Shown here: positions 1 to 8,323 of the stretch, piece by piece
Layout of the letters: each line of letters begins with the position of its first letter
How positions within the stretch are numbered: position 1 is the first letter of the stretch
Origin: Opitutales bacterium
Lineage (GTDB): Bacteria > Verrucomicrobiota > Verrucomicrobiia > Opitutales > Seribacteraceae
DNA length: 43,577 nt
Reading direction: 5' to 3'
Assembly (NCBI GenBank): GCA_029251885.1
Contig: JAQXCL010000023.1
Span: forward strand, 1-43,577
The notes under the pieces: model-generated
Told to the model about the DNA's origin: nothing
Database searches by the model: none
The model's input: only the letters and a program-made list of their open reading frames with translations
Program-made: the position numbers and the translations under genes

Positions 1-29
1 GGAAGCATAGTAGATGGAGTAGCAACCAT
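1..29 (-). CDS. possible start of the next gene of the mre/mrd operon (partial)
   Basis: An ATG on the minus strand at 27-29 lies three bases after the mrdA stop codon and stays open to the window edge for nine codons. A rodA/mrdB gene often follows mrdA, so this is where one would be expected. Nine codons cannot identify a protein and there is no clear ribosome binding site, so the identity is only a guess from gene order. Confidence 0.25.
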
Positions 30-32
30 AGT

Positions 33-2621
33 TTAGGGGGCTTGGGTGGTATTATGTTTTATCGAAGATAAAGAAGTTGGGTATTTTGCAAAGTAGGCGG
101 CCAGCAAGTCTCGAGCGATTGGCGTGGCGGTTAATCCTCCCTGTACTTGGTCTTGTGGGATAACGCCTTCGATTAATACAGATACCGCAACCTTGGGCGA
201 ATCTGCCGGAGCAAAACCGATAAACCATGCGAGGTTTAATTTCATATTGTGGTTACGCCATTGCCCTGTACCTGTCTTGCCCGCAACCAAGACTCCATCA
301 ATTTGACACCTTCTCGCCGTTCCTTCCTTAGTAGCCAAGATCATACCGTCAACTATGGCTTGCCGGCTTGCATCATCTGTGAGCGGTTCCAAAGGAATGG
401 ATTCAGGCTTCGGATTGATCGTAATTTTAGGGTCGAAAGACTTAAGATTGGCCGCCAATTTTGCCATAAAACAAGCCATTTGTAGTGGACTTTGTCTGAG
501 GCCGCCTTGTCCAATTGATATGTTAAAGGTATCTTCCATTGTCCAATTAACTCCAACTCGATTCTTCTTCCAAGTCGGATCCGGGACGATAGGCGAGTCT
601 CTTAATGATGGGAGATCCAACAAAGGTCTCTGGTCCATTCCCACTCTTCTTGCTTCAGAAATTAAATGCTCATGTCCCATCCTTTCTGCGCATCTAAAAA
701 AGTAAACATTGCAGCTCTGAGCAATTGCTTGACGAAGATTCAATTCTCCATGCTGTCCCGGGTGTACATGGCATTTCATACCCCGGTAAATCCCCTCGCA
801 CTTTAATTCTTCGCTCGGGTCCAGCGTGTTGGCTCCTAGTCCCGCAAGTGCGGTTACTAATTTAAATGGAGATGCCGGAGCATAGCCGGGATGCCAAGCC
901 CGAGGTAACCAAGCCTCATTCCTCTGGATTTCATCATAAGCAGCCTGTGAAATATAAGGAGTTAAACTGCTAAGATCGTAATTTGGTTTACTGGCAAGAG
1001 CAAGAATTTCAAAGGTTTCTAAATCTAGAAGAACAGCAGCACCGGGGGGCGGAAGGGGGGGGGATAGGGAAAAAGCTCCTGGGTTATTTGCCGCCCTTTG
1101 TAAAACACCTTGCGAATAAAGACGCCTAAGGAGTCTTTGAGCATCCTCTTCTGTCCCTTTGAAGCCAGCCACTGTGGATGCTTGTTTTCCTGTTAAGGGG
1201 AAAGGGGCATCTTTGAAAGCGGAGAGTAGTAATTCAGCACGAACTTCTGTCTCATTCGTCCCAAGTAGGGCACGGCTCGTTCTGCGCTCCAAAGTCCGAG
1301 CCCAATCCCGATCTGGTAAAATCCTTTGGCTGGCCACTTTCGTAACCATTCGATCGATTGATTGTTCGGCAACTTTTTGAAGATCGAGATCAAGGGTAAG
1401 GTGGACAGACTGTCCTTTCTCGGACGCTTGCCTTTGCACTCTTTCAAAACGCGAACCCATTGGGTTGACGATCCAAATGTCCGCACCATCTTTGCCGCGC
1501 AACTGATGGTCAAAGGCTTTTTCAATACCTGCTTTACCTGTTCTTCCCTGTAGTTCAAAAGTTGCGAGGTCAGCACCGGCAAGTGAATCTAGGTTTGCTT
1601 CATAGCCACTGCCCACATATCCCAAAACATGAGAAGCAAGGAAGCTTTCTGGATAATACCGAACCGCTTTTGCTTGAACCTGAATAGGAGATTCTGGTGG
1701 AAGTTTCTCCACTAGAACTGCATATTCTTCGTTGGTTAAATCACCACAAACTTCTAGAGGGAGAACGAGTTTTCTGCGCCAATGCTTTTGAATGTCGTTC
1801 ATAGTTAAGTCGCTATTTCGACCAGTTAATCCATTTACTTCACTGAGGTAATTTTGTACCACTGCATATCTTGCTTCCCAGGAATGTGAAAATCCGTTTA
1901 CCGAAAAATCAAGAGTTCCATCCTCAGTTCCATTAAAAAGGTTGCTAAACCACGATTGATTAACCTTTGCTCTACTTACCTTTGCTAGAGGAACTCCATG
2001 AGGATCGAGATCATAATCCAAGGAAAACAAACCTCCTACATCGGAAAGTAGGTGGTTTCCTGAATTACTAACTCGAATAGACCGAAACTTTTTGGTCAAA
2101 GACTTTTCGATTCTGCAAATCCATGAATTTCCTGATTGTTTTACACTTAATTGTTTTTTGTTTATCCAAGCGACGACTTTTTTATCGGGTGAAATAACCT
2201 TCCCGCTAAGAGTAATTGCTCGTTTGCTTACATGATCATTAGTAAAGCAATGGTTAAGCAAATCGACTAAATCCAAATGATTAAATTTAGAGAGTTCCTC
2301 TCGCATCGAATAAGATAATCTTCGAAGTTTAACTTTTTCTTCCCAAATTTCCCGATTAAGAAGCTCTAGATGAAGGGTAGCTGAATAATGTGCCCGGTTG
2401 CCAATTAACAGATTATTGTCTCGGTCTACAACATCTCCTCTAGCTCCAGGTTTTAGAATTCTTCTTTGACCCTGAATACGCTCTTTTTCCAGGTAAGCAT
2501 CCCGCTCCCAAATTTGCCTAAAAAATAAAAAACCAAACAAAATAAGAAAAAGACCAATGTATACTCCAGCAAAAATTCGAAAGCGTCGAGTTTCAGGAAA
2601 ATATTTCTCAAAAAACTTCAT
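33..2621 (-). CDS. mrdA: penicillin-binding protein 2 (peptidoglycan DD-transpeptidase), enlarged
   Basis: This is the class B transpeptidase of the elongation complex, acting in the periplasm with MreBCD and RodA. One membrane segment lies at about residues 16-36, followed by the pedestal motif PGARGDVVDRDNN. The three penicillin-binding motifs are present: SPFK with nucleophile Ser584, SCN at Ser636 and KTGTGQ at Lys782. At 862 residues it is over 200 longer than the roughly 630-residue E. coli protein. Extra sequence sits in the N-terminal dimerisation region (about 130-250) and between the LTLDLDLQ strand (about 405-415) and the GAAVLLDLETFEILAL strand (about 525 onward). The second insert, near 460-517, reads like a winged helix. 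A run of nine C in the coding strand encodes part of a proline-rich stretch near residue 520. The ATG start overlaps the mreD stop codon (ATGA). Confidence 0.95.
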   Translation of the reverse strand: MKFFEKYFPETRRFRIFAGVYIGLFLILFGFLFFRQIWERDAYLEKERIQGQRRILKPGARGDVVDRDNNLLIGNRAHYSATLHLELLNREIWEEKVKLRRLSYSMREELSKFNHLDLVDLLNHCFTNDHVSKRAITLSGKVISPDKKVVAWINKKQLSVKQSGNSWICRIEKSLTKKFRSIRVSNSGNHLLSDVGGLFSLDYDLDPHGVPLAKVSRAKVNQSWFSNLFNGTEDGTLDFSVNGFSHSWEARYAVVQNYLSEVNGLTGRNSDLTMNDIQKHWRRKLVLPLEVCGDLTNEEYAVLVEKLPPESPIQVQAKAVRYYPESFLASHVLGYVGSGYEANLDSLAGADLATFELQGRTGKAGIEKAFDHQLRGKDGADIWIVNPMGSRFERVQRQASEKGQSVHLTLDLDLQKVAEQSIDRMVTKVASQRILPDRDWARTLERRTSRALLGTNETEVRAELLLSAFKDAPFPLTGKQASTVAGFKGTEEDAQRLLRRLYSQGVLQRAANNPGAFSLSPPLPPPGAAVLLDLETFEILALASKPNYDLSSLTPYISQAAYDEIQRNEAWLPRAWHPGYAPASPFKLVTALAGLGANTLDPSEELKCEGIYRGMKCHVHPGQHGELNLRQAIAQSCNVYFFRCAERMGHEHLISEARRVGMDQRPLLDLPSLRDSPIVPDPTWKKNRVGVNWTMEDTFNISIGQGGLRQSPLQMACFMAKLAANLKSFDPKITINPKPESIPLEPLTDDASRQAIVDGMILATKEGTARRCQIDGVLVAGKTGTGQWRNHNMKLNLAWFIGFAPADSPKVAVSVLIEGVIPQDQVQGGLTATPIARDLLAAYFAKYPTSLSSIKHNTTQAP
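1055..1063 (-). repeat. nine-base homopolymer inside mrdA
   Basis: The plus strand has nine G in a row here, read as nine C in the mrdA mRNA, and a second six-base G run lies at 1044-1049. Together they encode the stretch PPLPPPG. The tract lies upstream, in coding order, of the codon for the catalytic serine at 870-872, so a one-base slip would remove the active site. In this assembly the frame is intact. It may be a slippage-prone site or simply a proline-rich linker. Confidence 0.8.
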
Positions 2622-3148
2622 TTTTTAAGCAAATAAAGTCCTTCAGATGTGGGCTTTATTCCCATAATTAAACTATTACAAAAGCTAGAAAACCATAGAG
2701 AAAGTGGAATGAGAAACAGCATAGATAGTGGAAGCTCGATCAAAAAACGCGTCCATGTCGAAGATGCAAGGCTTGGTTGGGATGAGGTGCAAAATATTGC
2801 CCATAGAATGGCCATGATCAGGTTTGCGATGAGCTGAAAAATAGTAATCTGGATAGAGCTTTGCTTTCCTAAGTGCAAAAATTCTCGGGCGATTAGAAAA
2901 ATTAGGCACATGGCAAATGCATGGAATCCAAGAGTATGGTTAAAAAAAAGATCGAAGCTTAGACCGCTAAGAAAAAGAGCAGGCAAACTACGATTCAATC
3001 CGAGTAGCTGGTAGTGTGGAATAAATAAAAGGCCAGGCAGATAAAGAAAAAAGCCCCATTTCCCAATTACCGAATTAAATAAGGACAATGTTACGATAAA
3101 TATGAAGTTGGCTAAGATTAGTACGCCCAAAAGTCGGTTTAAAGCCAT
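2618..3148 (-). CDS. mreD: rod shape-determining protein MreD
   Basis: A 176-residue, strongly hydrophobic protein with about five predicted membrane helices, the usual size and character of MreD. MreD sequences diverge widely, so the call rests mainly on position: mreC lies directly upstream (3-base gap) and mrdA directly downstream (4-base overlap). In this family MreD is an inner-membrane partner of MreC that helps hold the elongation machinery to the MreB filaments. The tight packing suggests translation coupled to both neighbours. Confidence 0.85.
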   Translation of the reverse strand: MALNRLLGVLILANFIFIVTLSLFNSVIGKWGFFLYLPGLLFIPHYQLLGLNRSLPALFLSGLSFDLFFNHTLGFHAFAMCLIFLIAREFLHLGKQSSIQITIFQLIANLIMAILWAIFCTSSQPSLASSTWTRFLIELPLSMLFLIPLSLWFSSFCNSLIMGIKPTSEGLYLLKK

Positions 3149-3151
3149 CCC

Positions 3152-4027
3152 TTAGTCCTGTTTTCTTTGTGGCGGAGTAGGTCTGAGCACTGAGACTTCG
3201 GGGACTTTTCCTAGGTCTGTGTGTAAGATAACTTTACCATTTTTAAATAGACCATCCCCACTTTCCTCGAGCATTCTTACTGTTCCAACATGAAGGCCGC
3301 TTGGAAAGGTACCTCCCAGGGCCGATGTTTTTAAAAGCAGTGGTTTGCCTTTTTTAATGGTTATGTCGTGAGGCACATCTAAGACTACGCCCATGGGTTT
3401 ACCACCGGGAAGAATTCCGTCTCCCTGAAAAGTTACCGGTCTGTCATCTCCTTGAAAGTGGGCAACGATTCGAAAATTTGGATTTGTGCATAGCTCAACT
3501 TTTGAGGAATTAAACCCAGATCGTTTAATTCTTCCAACAATTCCATGAGAAAAAACTACACCCATGCCAGGGGATATCTTTTGGTTGTTTCCTTTTCGTA
3601 AGGATAGTTCTTGCCACCATGAACTGAGATTACGGTGGGTAACCCTAGCGATTATAGGTTTGAATGAAACTTCAGGATCAATCCCGATTTCTTTTTGCAG
3701 GATAACTAGGCGTGATCTTAGGTCTTTAAGGCGGGATATTTCATTTTCCCATTTTTTTTTGTTGTTTTCATGAACCGTCCAATCTGCACGAATTCTTGCA
3801 AGATCACGGTTTTTGGAGATAAGAGTTTTTTTTGAATCAGCCTGGTGCCCCCAGTAGTTACTTAAATCTGATATTCTCGAAGTAATTTCCCAAATAGGGG
3901 CCTGGAATTCATCAAAGGCTGACTGGGTAAATATTTTCCAACTAGATGGCAGTCCGATAAAAAGAGCAAAAAAGACACCCAATATAAAAAAGGGTCCAAA
4001 TCTGGGCCTGTCCTTGGGAGCGGCCAA
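3152..4027 (-). CDS. mreC: rod shape-determining protein MreC
   Basis: A 291-residue protein with one N-terminal membrane helix (about residues 11-30), a charged segment likely to form a coiled coil (about 65-115) and a beta-rich periplasmic domain. The region with ARVTHRN, GMGVV and GIVGRI is typical of the MreC core. MreC links cytoplasmic MreB to periplasmic penicillin-binding proteins and activates PBP2. The start is a TTG at 4025-4027, nine bases after the mreB stop; no ATG is available near it and no strong ribosome binding site is visible, so translation is probably coupled to mreB. Confidence 0.93.
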   Translation of the reverse strand: MAAPKDRPRFGPFFILGVFFALFIGLPSSWKIFTQSAFDEFQAPIWEITSRISDLSNYWGHQADSKKTLISKNRDLARIRADWTVHENNKKKWENEISRLKDLRSRLVILQKEIGIDPEVSFKPIIARVTHRNLSSWWQELSLRKGNNQKISPGMGVVFSHGIVGRIKRSGFNSSKVELCTNPNFRIVAHFQGDDRPVTFQGDGILPGGKPMGVVLDVPHDITIKKGKPLLLKTSALGGTFPSGLHVGTVRMLEESGDGLFKNGKVILHTDLGKVPEVSVLRPTPPQRKQD

Positions 4028-4036
4028 GGTGAAAAG

Positions 4037-5077
4037 TTATTGGGTTACCAATCGATCAATCTGTTCGCGACTCAAGGAGTCGAGCAGGTTGAGGAATTCG
4101 CCTGTGCCATTAGCCACGCAACTTAAAGGGTCTTCTGCCTGAATCACGGTTAAGCCGGTCGCATCACTAATAACTTGATCCAACCCTCTAATGAGAGCAC
4201 CACCACCAGCCAGTACAATCCCACGATCGATTAGGTCAGCGGAGTGTTCGGGTTGGCAACGATCCAGGGCATTTTTAACTAGATCAACAATTTGTTGAAC
4301 CACTTCTTTGAGGGCTTCTTCTCGAATTTCTTGGGAGGTGATATGAATGGTTTTAGGTAAGCCCGCAGTAGAATCCCTACCTCTAACATCCATACTTAAT
4401 TCACCTGATTCTAATGGTGAAGCTGACGCAATGGAAAACTTGATTTCTTCCGCAGTTCTTTCACCAATTAATAAACCGTAGGCTTTTTTCATGTAGGCAA
4501 CTATGGCTTCATCTAATTCATCTCCTCCAACGCGTATACTTCGTTGAAAGGAAACTCCGGAAATTGAAATAATGGCAACTTCGGTTGTTCCACCACCAAT
4601 ATCCACAATCATATTTGCATATTCATCATGGATCGGAAGGCCAGCACCAATGGACGCAGCCATTGGTTCACCTAATAATAAAACTTCCCGAGCTCCTGCT
4701 CTTATTGCAGAGTCTTTGACTGCTCGTTTTTCTACCGCGGTGATACCGGAGGGAACAGCAATGACAACCCGCGGGGGGACCAATTTTCGTTTATCAACCT
4801 TTTCGATAAAGTATCGGAGCATGGCTTCGGATATTTCAAAGTCAGCAATAACACCGTCTTTCATTGGACGCAAAGCCTCAATGGTTCCTGGAGTACGACC
4901 AAGCATACGTTTGGCTTCGGAGCCTACTGCACATACTTTCTTGCTCGTTTTGTAGCGAGCGACCACACTTGGTTCGCGAAGCACTATTCCACGATCCTTG
5001 ACAAAAACCAAGGTATTGGCCGTGCCTAGGTCTATTCCAATATCATTGGAAAGAAAGCCGAATAGGTTGCTTATCAT
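4037..5077 (-). CDS. mreB: rod shape-determining actin homologue MreB
   Basis: A 346-residue actin-like ATPase that forms membrane-bound filaments and directs lateral wall synthesis. The phosphate-1 loop IGIDLGTANT is near residue 13, the phosphate-2 region is seen as VDIGGGTTEVA, and the adenosine-binding region as GIVLAGGGALIRGL. The length matches the family. It is the first gene of mreB-mreC-mreD-mrdA and is separated from lgt by 114 bases, so it may have its own promoter. An N-terminal amphipathic stretch (MISNLFGFL) fits direct membrane binding. Confidence 0.98.
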   Translation of the reverse strand: MISNLFGFLSNDIGIDLGTANTLVFVKDRGIVLREPSVVARYKTSKKVCAVGSEAKRMLGRTPGTIEALRPMKDGVIADFEISEAMLRYFIEKVDKRKLVPPRVVIAVPSGITAVEKRAVKDSAIRAGAREVLLLGEPMAASIGAGLPIHDEYANMIVDIGGGTTEVAIISISGVSFQRSIRVGGDELDEAIVAYMKKAYGLLIGERTAEEIKFSIASASPLESGELSMDVRGRDSTAGLPKTIHITSQEIREEALKEVVQQIVDLVKNALDRCQPEHSADLIDRGIVLAGGGALIRGLDQVISDATGLTVIQAEDPLSCVANGTGEFLNLLDSLSREQIDRLVTQ

Positions 5078-5104
5078 GAGTTTATTATCAAAAGAGTACC
5101 CATG

Positions 5105-5133
5105 ATTTCTTTCGGTTTTCTTGCAGGTGTCAA
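5105..5133 (-). promoter_or_regulatory. possible weak promoter of the mreB operon
   Basis: In the 114-base lgt-mreB gap the minus strand has a perfect -35 hexamer TTGACA (5128-5133). Seventeen bases further on lies AGAAAT, only a 3/6 match to a -10 box. The -35 match and location are suggestive, the -10 is poor, and mreB may also be read from upstream. Confidence 0.3.
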
Positions 5134-5191
5134 AGAGAAAGCATTCACATGTCTAATAAGTTGGGGAAAACTTGCAAAGATCAGCCTCAAA

Positions 5192-6031
5192 TTAAGCTAA
5201 TGATTTGTTTCTTTTTTCAGAAAGAAATACTACAAGAAAGCCACCAATAAGAAGGAAAATGGAGTAAAATTGCCCGCGCGACATCCCCAAAATCAATGAG
5301 GCATCGGGTTCGCGAAAAAATTCGCCTAAAATACGTGCAATAGCATAAGCGATTAAAAACTCTCCTCCTAACCTTCCGGGAACTTTCTGGGTAACTTGAG
5401 ACTTCCAAAATCTTGATTGAACAAAGATAAATACAAGAAGTCCTTCTAAGACTGCTGCATAAAGTTGAGATGGGTGCCGAGCTATACCCATTAAAAAATC
5501 TGGAGCTTTAGGAAAAAGAACTCCCCATGAGCAGTCTGTTGCTCTTCCCCAAAGTTCTCCGTTTATAAAATTTGCCAATCTTCCAAAGAAGAGACCGGGG
5601 GGAACAACGCATGCAATTAAGTCTGCCACAGGCCAAAACGATTGATGAGATTTCTTTGCATACCAGTATGTGGCCAATATGACTCCAATAAATCCACCAT
5701 GACTAGCCATGCCGCCCTGCCATACATAGAGTAACATTAACGGATCGTTAACAAGTTCTTCCGTCCGATATAAAAGAGCAAATCCGATTCTACCACCAAG
5801 CAATACTCCTAACACTTGGAAAGTCATTAGGTTGACAATTTGATCCTTATCATAAGGACTACGATTTTTTCGGTAAGCAATAAGCAAGAGAAAATAGGCG
5901 GCCAGAAAACCTGCTAGGTAGGACAAGCCATACCACCTTAATCCTCCTGGTCCCCAGTCTCCCCATGAATCAGGGAATTTCCATAAAAAGGGACTGAGGT
6001 CATGAACCCAAAATGAAGCAAGAAAATCCAT
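5192..6031 (-). CDS. lgt: prolipoprotein diacylglyceryl transferase
   Basis: This inner-membrane enzyme transfers diacylglycerol from phosphatidylglycerol to the lipobox cysteine of prolipoproteins, the first step of lipoprotein maturation. The 279-residue product has about seven hydrophobic segments. The family signatures are clear: GGMASHGGFIGV (with the conserved histidine), GRLANFINGELWGR (with the essential arginine) and RHPSQLYAAVLEG. Length is normal. It follows the CNNM gene by eight bases and precedes mreB. Two small lipoproteins in this window, at 32813 and 41747, are potential substrates. Confidence 0.97.
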   Translation of the reverse strand: MDFLASFWVHDLSPFLWKFPDSWGDWGPGGLRWYGLSYLAGFLAAYFLLLIAYRKNRSPYDKDQIVNLMTFQVLGVLLGGRIGFALLYRTEELVNDPLMLLYVWQGGMASHGGFIGVILATYWYAKKSHQSFWPVADLIACVVPPGLFFGRLANFINGELWGRATDCSWGVLFPKAPDFLMGIARHPSQLYAAVLEGLLVFIFVQSRFWKSQVTQKVPGRLGGEFLIAYAIARILGEFFREPDASLILGMSRGQFYSIFLLIGGFLVVFLSEKRNKSLA

Positions 6032-6039
6032 AGTTAATC

Positions 6040-7098
6040 TTAGTTGCTAGGTTTTATCTCTAAATTGGATTGAGCGTCATGACGACGTTTGGCCAACTCG
6101 CGCATATCAACTGCCAAATCGTCATGTTCAAAGATTTCTTGGCCCAAAATACTTTCCATGATGTCTTCCATTGCCAGAACCCCAGCTACCGAACCAAACT
6201 CATCCACAGCAATGGAAAGTTGAGAATGCTCAGCGAGTAACAATCTTAGGGCTTTATCTGCACCAGCATTTTCAGGAACAAATAGCGGGTTAAAGGCTAA
6301 ACTACTGAGTAAGGCTTGAGGCTTTTCCCCAACCATTGCATTGTGAAGATCTCGTCGGCGTACCACGCCGGTAATATGGTCAATATTGTCGGAGTAGATG
6401 GGAATTCTGGCAAATGGGACATTGGGATAGTTCTTAAAAACTTTTTCGACCGTCCAGTTTTCATCCAATGCAAGCATGACAGTTCGAGGGGTCATAATTT
6501 CACTAACCTTCACACCATCCAGTCGAAGTGCGTTAGTAACCCAGTCACTTTCATCGTTGGAGAGCGTTCCTTCTTTTGCTCCCTTGCGAGCTAATAAGAT
6601 AATTTCTTCTTCGTCTTTATCACTCGATTTTTTCTTGGGAGGAACCATAGCCTGCATCGTAAACTTGCAAATCTTGGAAAATGGAGTCATGAGCCATCTC
6701 ACAACCACCAGAGGAGGAATTAAAAAAGCAAGCATTTCTGCCCGATAACTAACGGTTAGGTTTTTTGGCAGTATTTCGGAAAAAAATAAGATTCCCAAAG
6801 TCATTCCTCCTGCAAAGAATAGAATCGAATTACTTCCGTCCCCAAAAGTTTTCTCTGCTAAACCGCCTGCAAGTGTAGCACCGAGTGTGTTTGCGATGGT
6901 ATTTAGGCTAAGTATGGCCGAACTTGTTTCCTCAATCTCGAACCTAGCCTGATCTAGTAATCTACCTCGCTTAGGAGCTTTCTTTTTAAATTGTTCAATT
7001 TCAGCAGTTGTTACACTGAGAACCATCGCCTCGAGAATGGAGCACATGGCGGAAACACCGATAGTCAAACTTACGGCAATTACTAGCTGGCTAGCCAT
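6040..7098 (-). CDS. CNNM (DUF21) / CBS-domain membrane protein
   Basis: A 352-residue protein of the CNNM/CorC (hemolysin C-like) family. The N-terminal membrane DUF21 domain covers about residues 1-180 with four hydrophobic segments, including the family feature SEILPKNL. A CBS pair follows at about 200-320 (VSEIMTPRTVM, then GVVRRRDLHN and AVDEFGSVAGVLAMEDI). The protein ends soon after the CBS pair, so the C-terminal CorC_HlyC domain of longer relatives is missing. Family members are linked to magnesium or other divalent cation export; the substrate here is unknown. It is the first gene of a run leading into lgt and mreB and is divergent from gcvT. Confidence 0.9.
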   Translation of the reverse strand: MASQLVIAVSLTIGVSAMCSILEAMVLSVTTAEIEQFKKKAPKRGRLLDQARFEIEETSSAILSLNTIANTLGATLAGGLAEKTFGDGSNSILFFAGGMTLGILFFSEILPKNLTVSYRAEMLAFLIPPLVVVRWLMTPFSKICKFTMQAMVPPKKKSSDKDEEEIILLARKGAKEGTLSNDESDWVTNALRLDGVKVSEIMTPRTVMLALDENWTVEKVFKNYPNVPFARIPIYSDNIDHITGVVRRRDLHNAMVGEKPQALLSSLAFNPLFVPENAGADKALRLLLAEHSQLSIAVDEFGSVAGVLAMEDIMESILGQEIFEHDDLAVDMRELAKRRHDAQSNLEIKPSN

Positions 7099-7119
7099 TC
7101 AAAAATCATTTCTTGTACT

Positions 7120-7148
7120 TTGACAGAGCATTGGCTCATCACTATTAC
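7120..7148 (+). promoter_or_regulatory. sigma-70-type promoter of gcvT
   Basis: A perfect -35 box TTGACA at 7120-7125 is followed, after 17 bases, by TATTAC at 7143-7148 (4/6 to TATAAT). Transcription would begin near 7155, about 30 bases before the ATG at 7185. This argues against the longer TTG-initiated reading frame from 7113, which would begin before the promoter. The site lies in the divergent gap between the CNNM gene and gcvT. Confidence 0.55.
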
Positions 7149-7184
7149 AAACTACTCATATGCTGGATTTGGCAAGCTTTGAAA

Positions 7185-8291
7185 ATGACAGACTTAAAAA
7201 AACTCACTCTTTACAATCGTCACAAGAAGAACGGAGCGAAATTTTCTCCGTTTGCTGGTTGGAATATGCCGGTTTCATACCGTAGTTCAATAGATGAGCA
7301 TTTAAGTGTAAGGGAAAATGTCGGATTGTTTGATGTTTCTCACATGGGAGAAATTGAGGTTTCTGGTCCTCAGTCCCTGGATTTTCTAAATTTCGCCCTT
7401 ACCAATGATCTAAACAAATGTTCACTGGGGCAGGCACAATACACTCTTCTTTGTAACGAACAAGGAGGTACATTGGATGACCTCTTGGTTTATCGTCTAA
7501 AGCATGACCATTTTTTACTTTGCGTAAATGCTTCCAATGTTAAGGACGACTACAACACTTTGTTCGAACGTTCATTGGGATTTAATTGCTCAGTTCACAA
7601 TTTGACCTCCTCATTTGGACAGCTCGCTTTGCAAGGGCCATCTTCTGAAAAGATACTCAGTCAAATAATTGATCAGGACTTAAGCAAACTTACCAAAATG
7701 AGCTTTCTTGAGGGTAATTGGATGGGGCAAAAAACAATTTTGTCCAGATCTGGATATACAGGAGAAGATGGCTTTGAAATTTATTGTTCTCCACCTGAGT
7801 TGGACATCTGGGCTGATGCAATGGAGCAGTTCCATGTCCCTTGGGTTGGTCTTGCCGCCCGTGATAGTCTACGCTTGGAAGCAGGTTTTCCTTTACACGG
7901 TCATGAACTTTCTCCGCAGATTTCTCCGGTCAAAGCCGGCCTTTCCTGGGTTGTTGGTTGGAAAAAACAAAACTTTTGTGGTTTAAATTCATTAAGTTTT
8001 GAAAGAGACAATGGGGCATCCCAGCGGGTAATTCATTATTTGGTAGAAGATCGAAGAATTCCCCGTCAAGGTTGTGTAATTAAATGCCCGAATGGTAATG
8101 AAGTTGGATCGGTTTTGTCCGGGGGATACTCTCCTATGCTCAAAAAGCCGATGGGGACTGCACTAATAGATGCTACTGCATCAACAAATTTTAGCCTTAA
8201 AGGATGGAGAGCTATGCTTAGAGATAATGAAATCCAATTGGACTTTGGATTACCGGTATTAGGCAGAATTAAAGAAGCGGGGAAAAAGTAA
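7185..8291 (+). CDS. gcvT: aminomethyltransferase (glycine cleavage T-protein)
   Basis: T-protein takes the aminomethyl group from lipoyl-H-protein and passes the methylene unit to tetrahydrofolate, releasing ammonia. From the ATG at 7185 the product has 368 residues, the normal size. Typical signatures are KFSPFAGWNMPV, DVSHMGEIEVSG, SRSGYTGEDGFEIY, AARDSLRLEAGFPLHGHEL and a C-terminal barrel with VGSVLSGGYSP. These separate it from the related YgfZ family. The frame is open 24 codons further upstream to a TTG, but the likely promoter sits there. It stands alone: the H and P proteins are not nearby, and both flanking genes face the other way. Confidence 0.94.
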   Translation: MTDLKKLTLYNRHKKNGAKFSPFAGWNMPVSYRSSIDEHLSVRENVGLFDVSHMGEIEVSGPQSLDFLNFALTNDLNKCSLGQAQYTLLCNEQGGTLDDLLVYRLKHDHFLLCVNASNVKDDYNTLFERSLGFNCSVHNLTSSFGQLALQGPSSEKILSQIIDQDLSKLTKMSFLEGNWMGQKTILSRSGYTGEDGFEIYCSPPELDIWADAMEQFHVPWVGLAARDSLRLEAGFPLHGHELSPQISPVKAGLSWVVGWKKQNFCGLNSLSFERDNGASQRVIHYLVEDRRIPRQGCVIKCPNGNEVGSVLSGGYSPMLKKPMGTALIDATASTNFSLKGWRAMLRDNEIQLDFGLPVLGRIKEAGKK

Positions 8292-8323
8292 GCTTAGCCA
8301 TATATTGCTATGCGATTGTTGAA

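Noticed and set aside
1193-1582. A 129-codon minus-strand frame inside mrdA
   Set aside because: Same strand, different frame from mrdA. I considered whether the homopolymer marks a real frameshift, but mrdA is continuous and its motifs lie on both sides in one frame.
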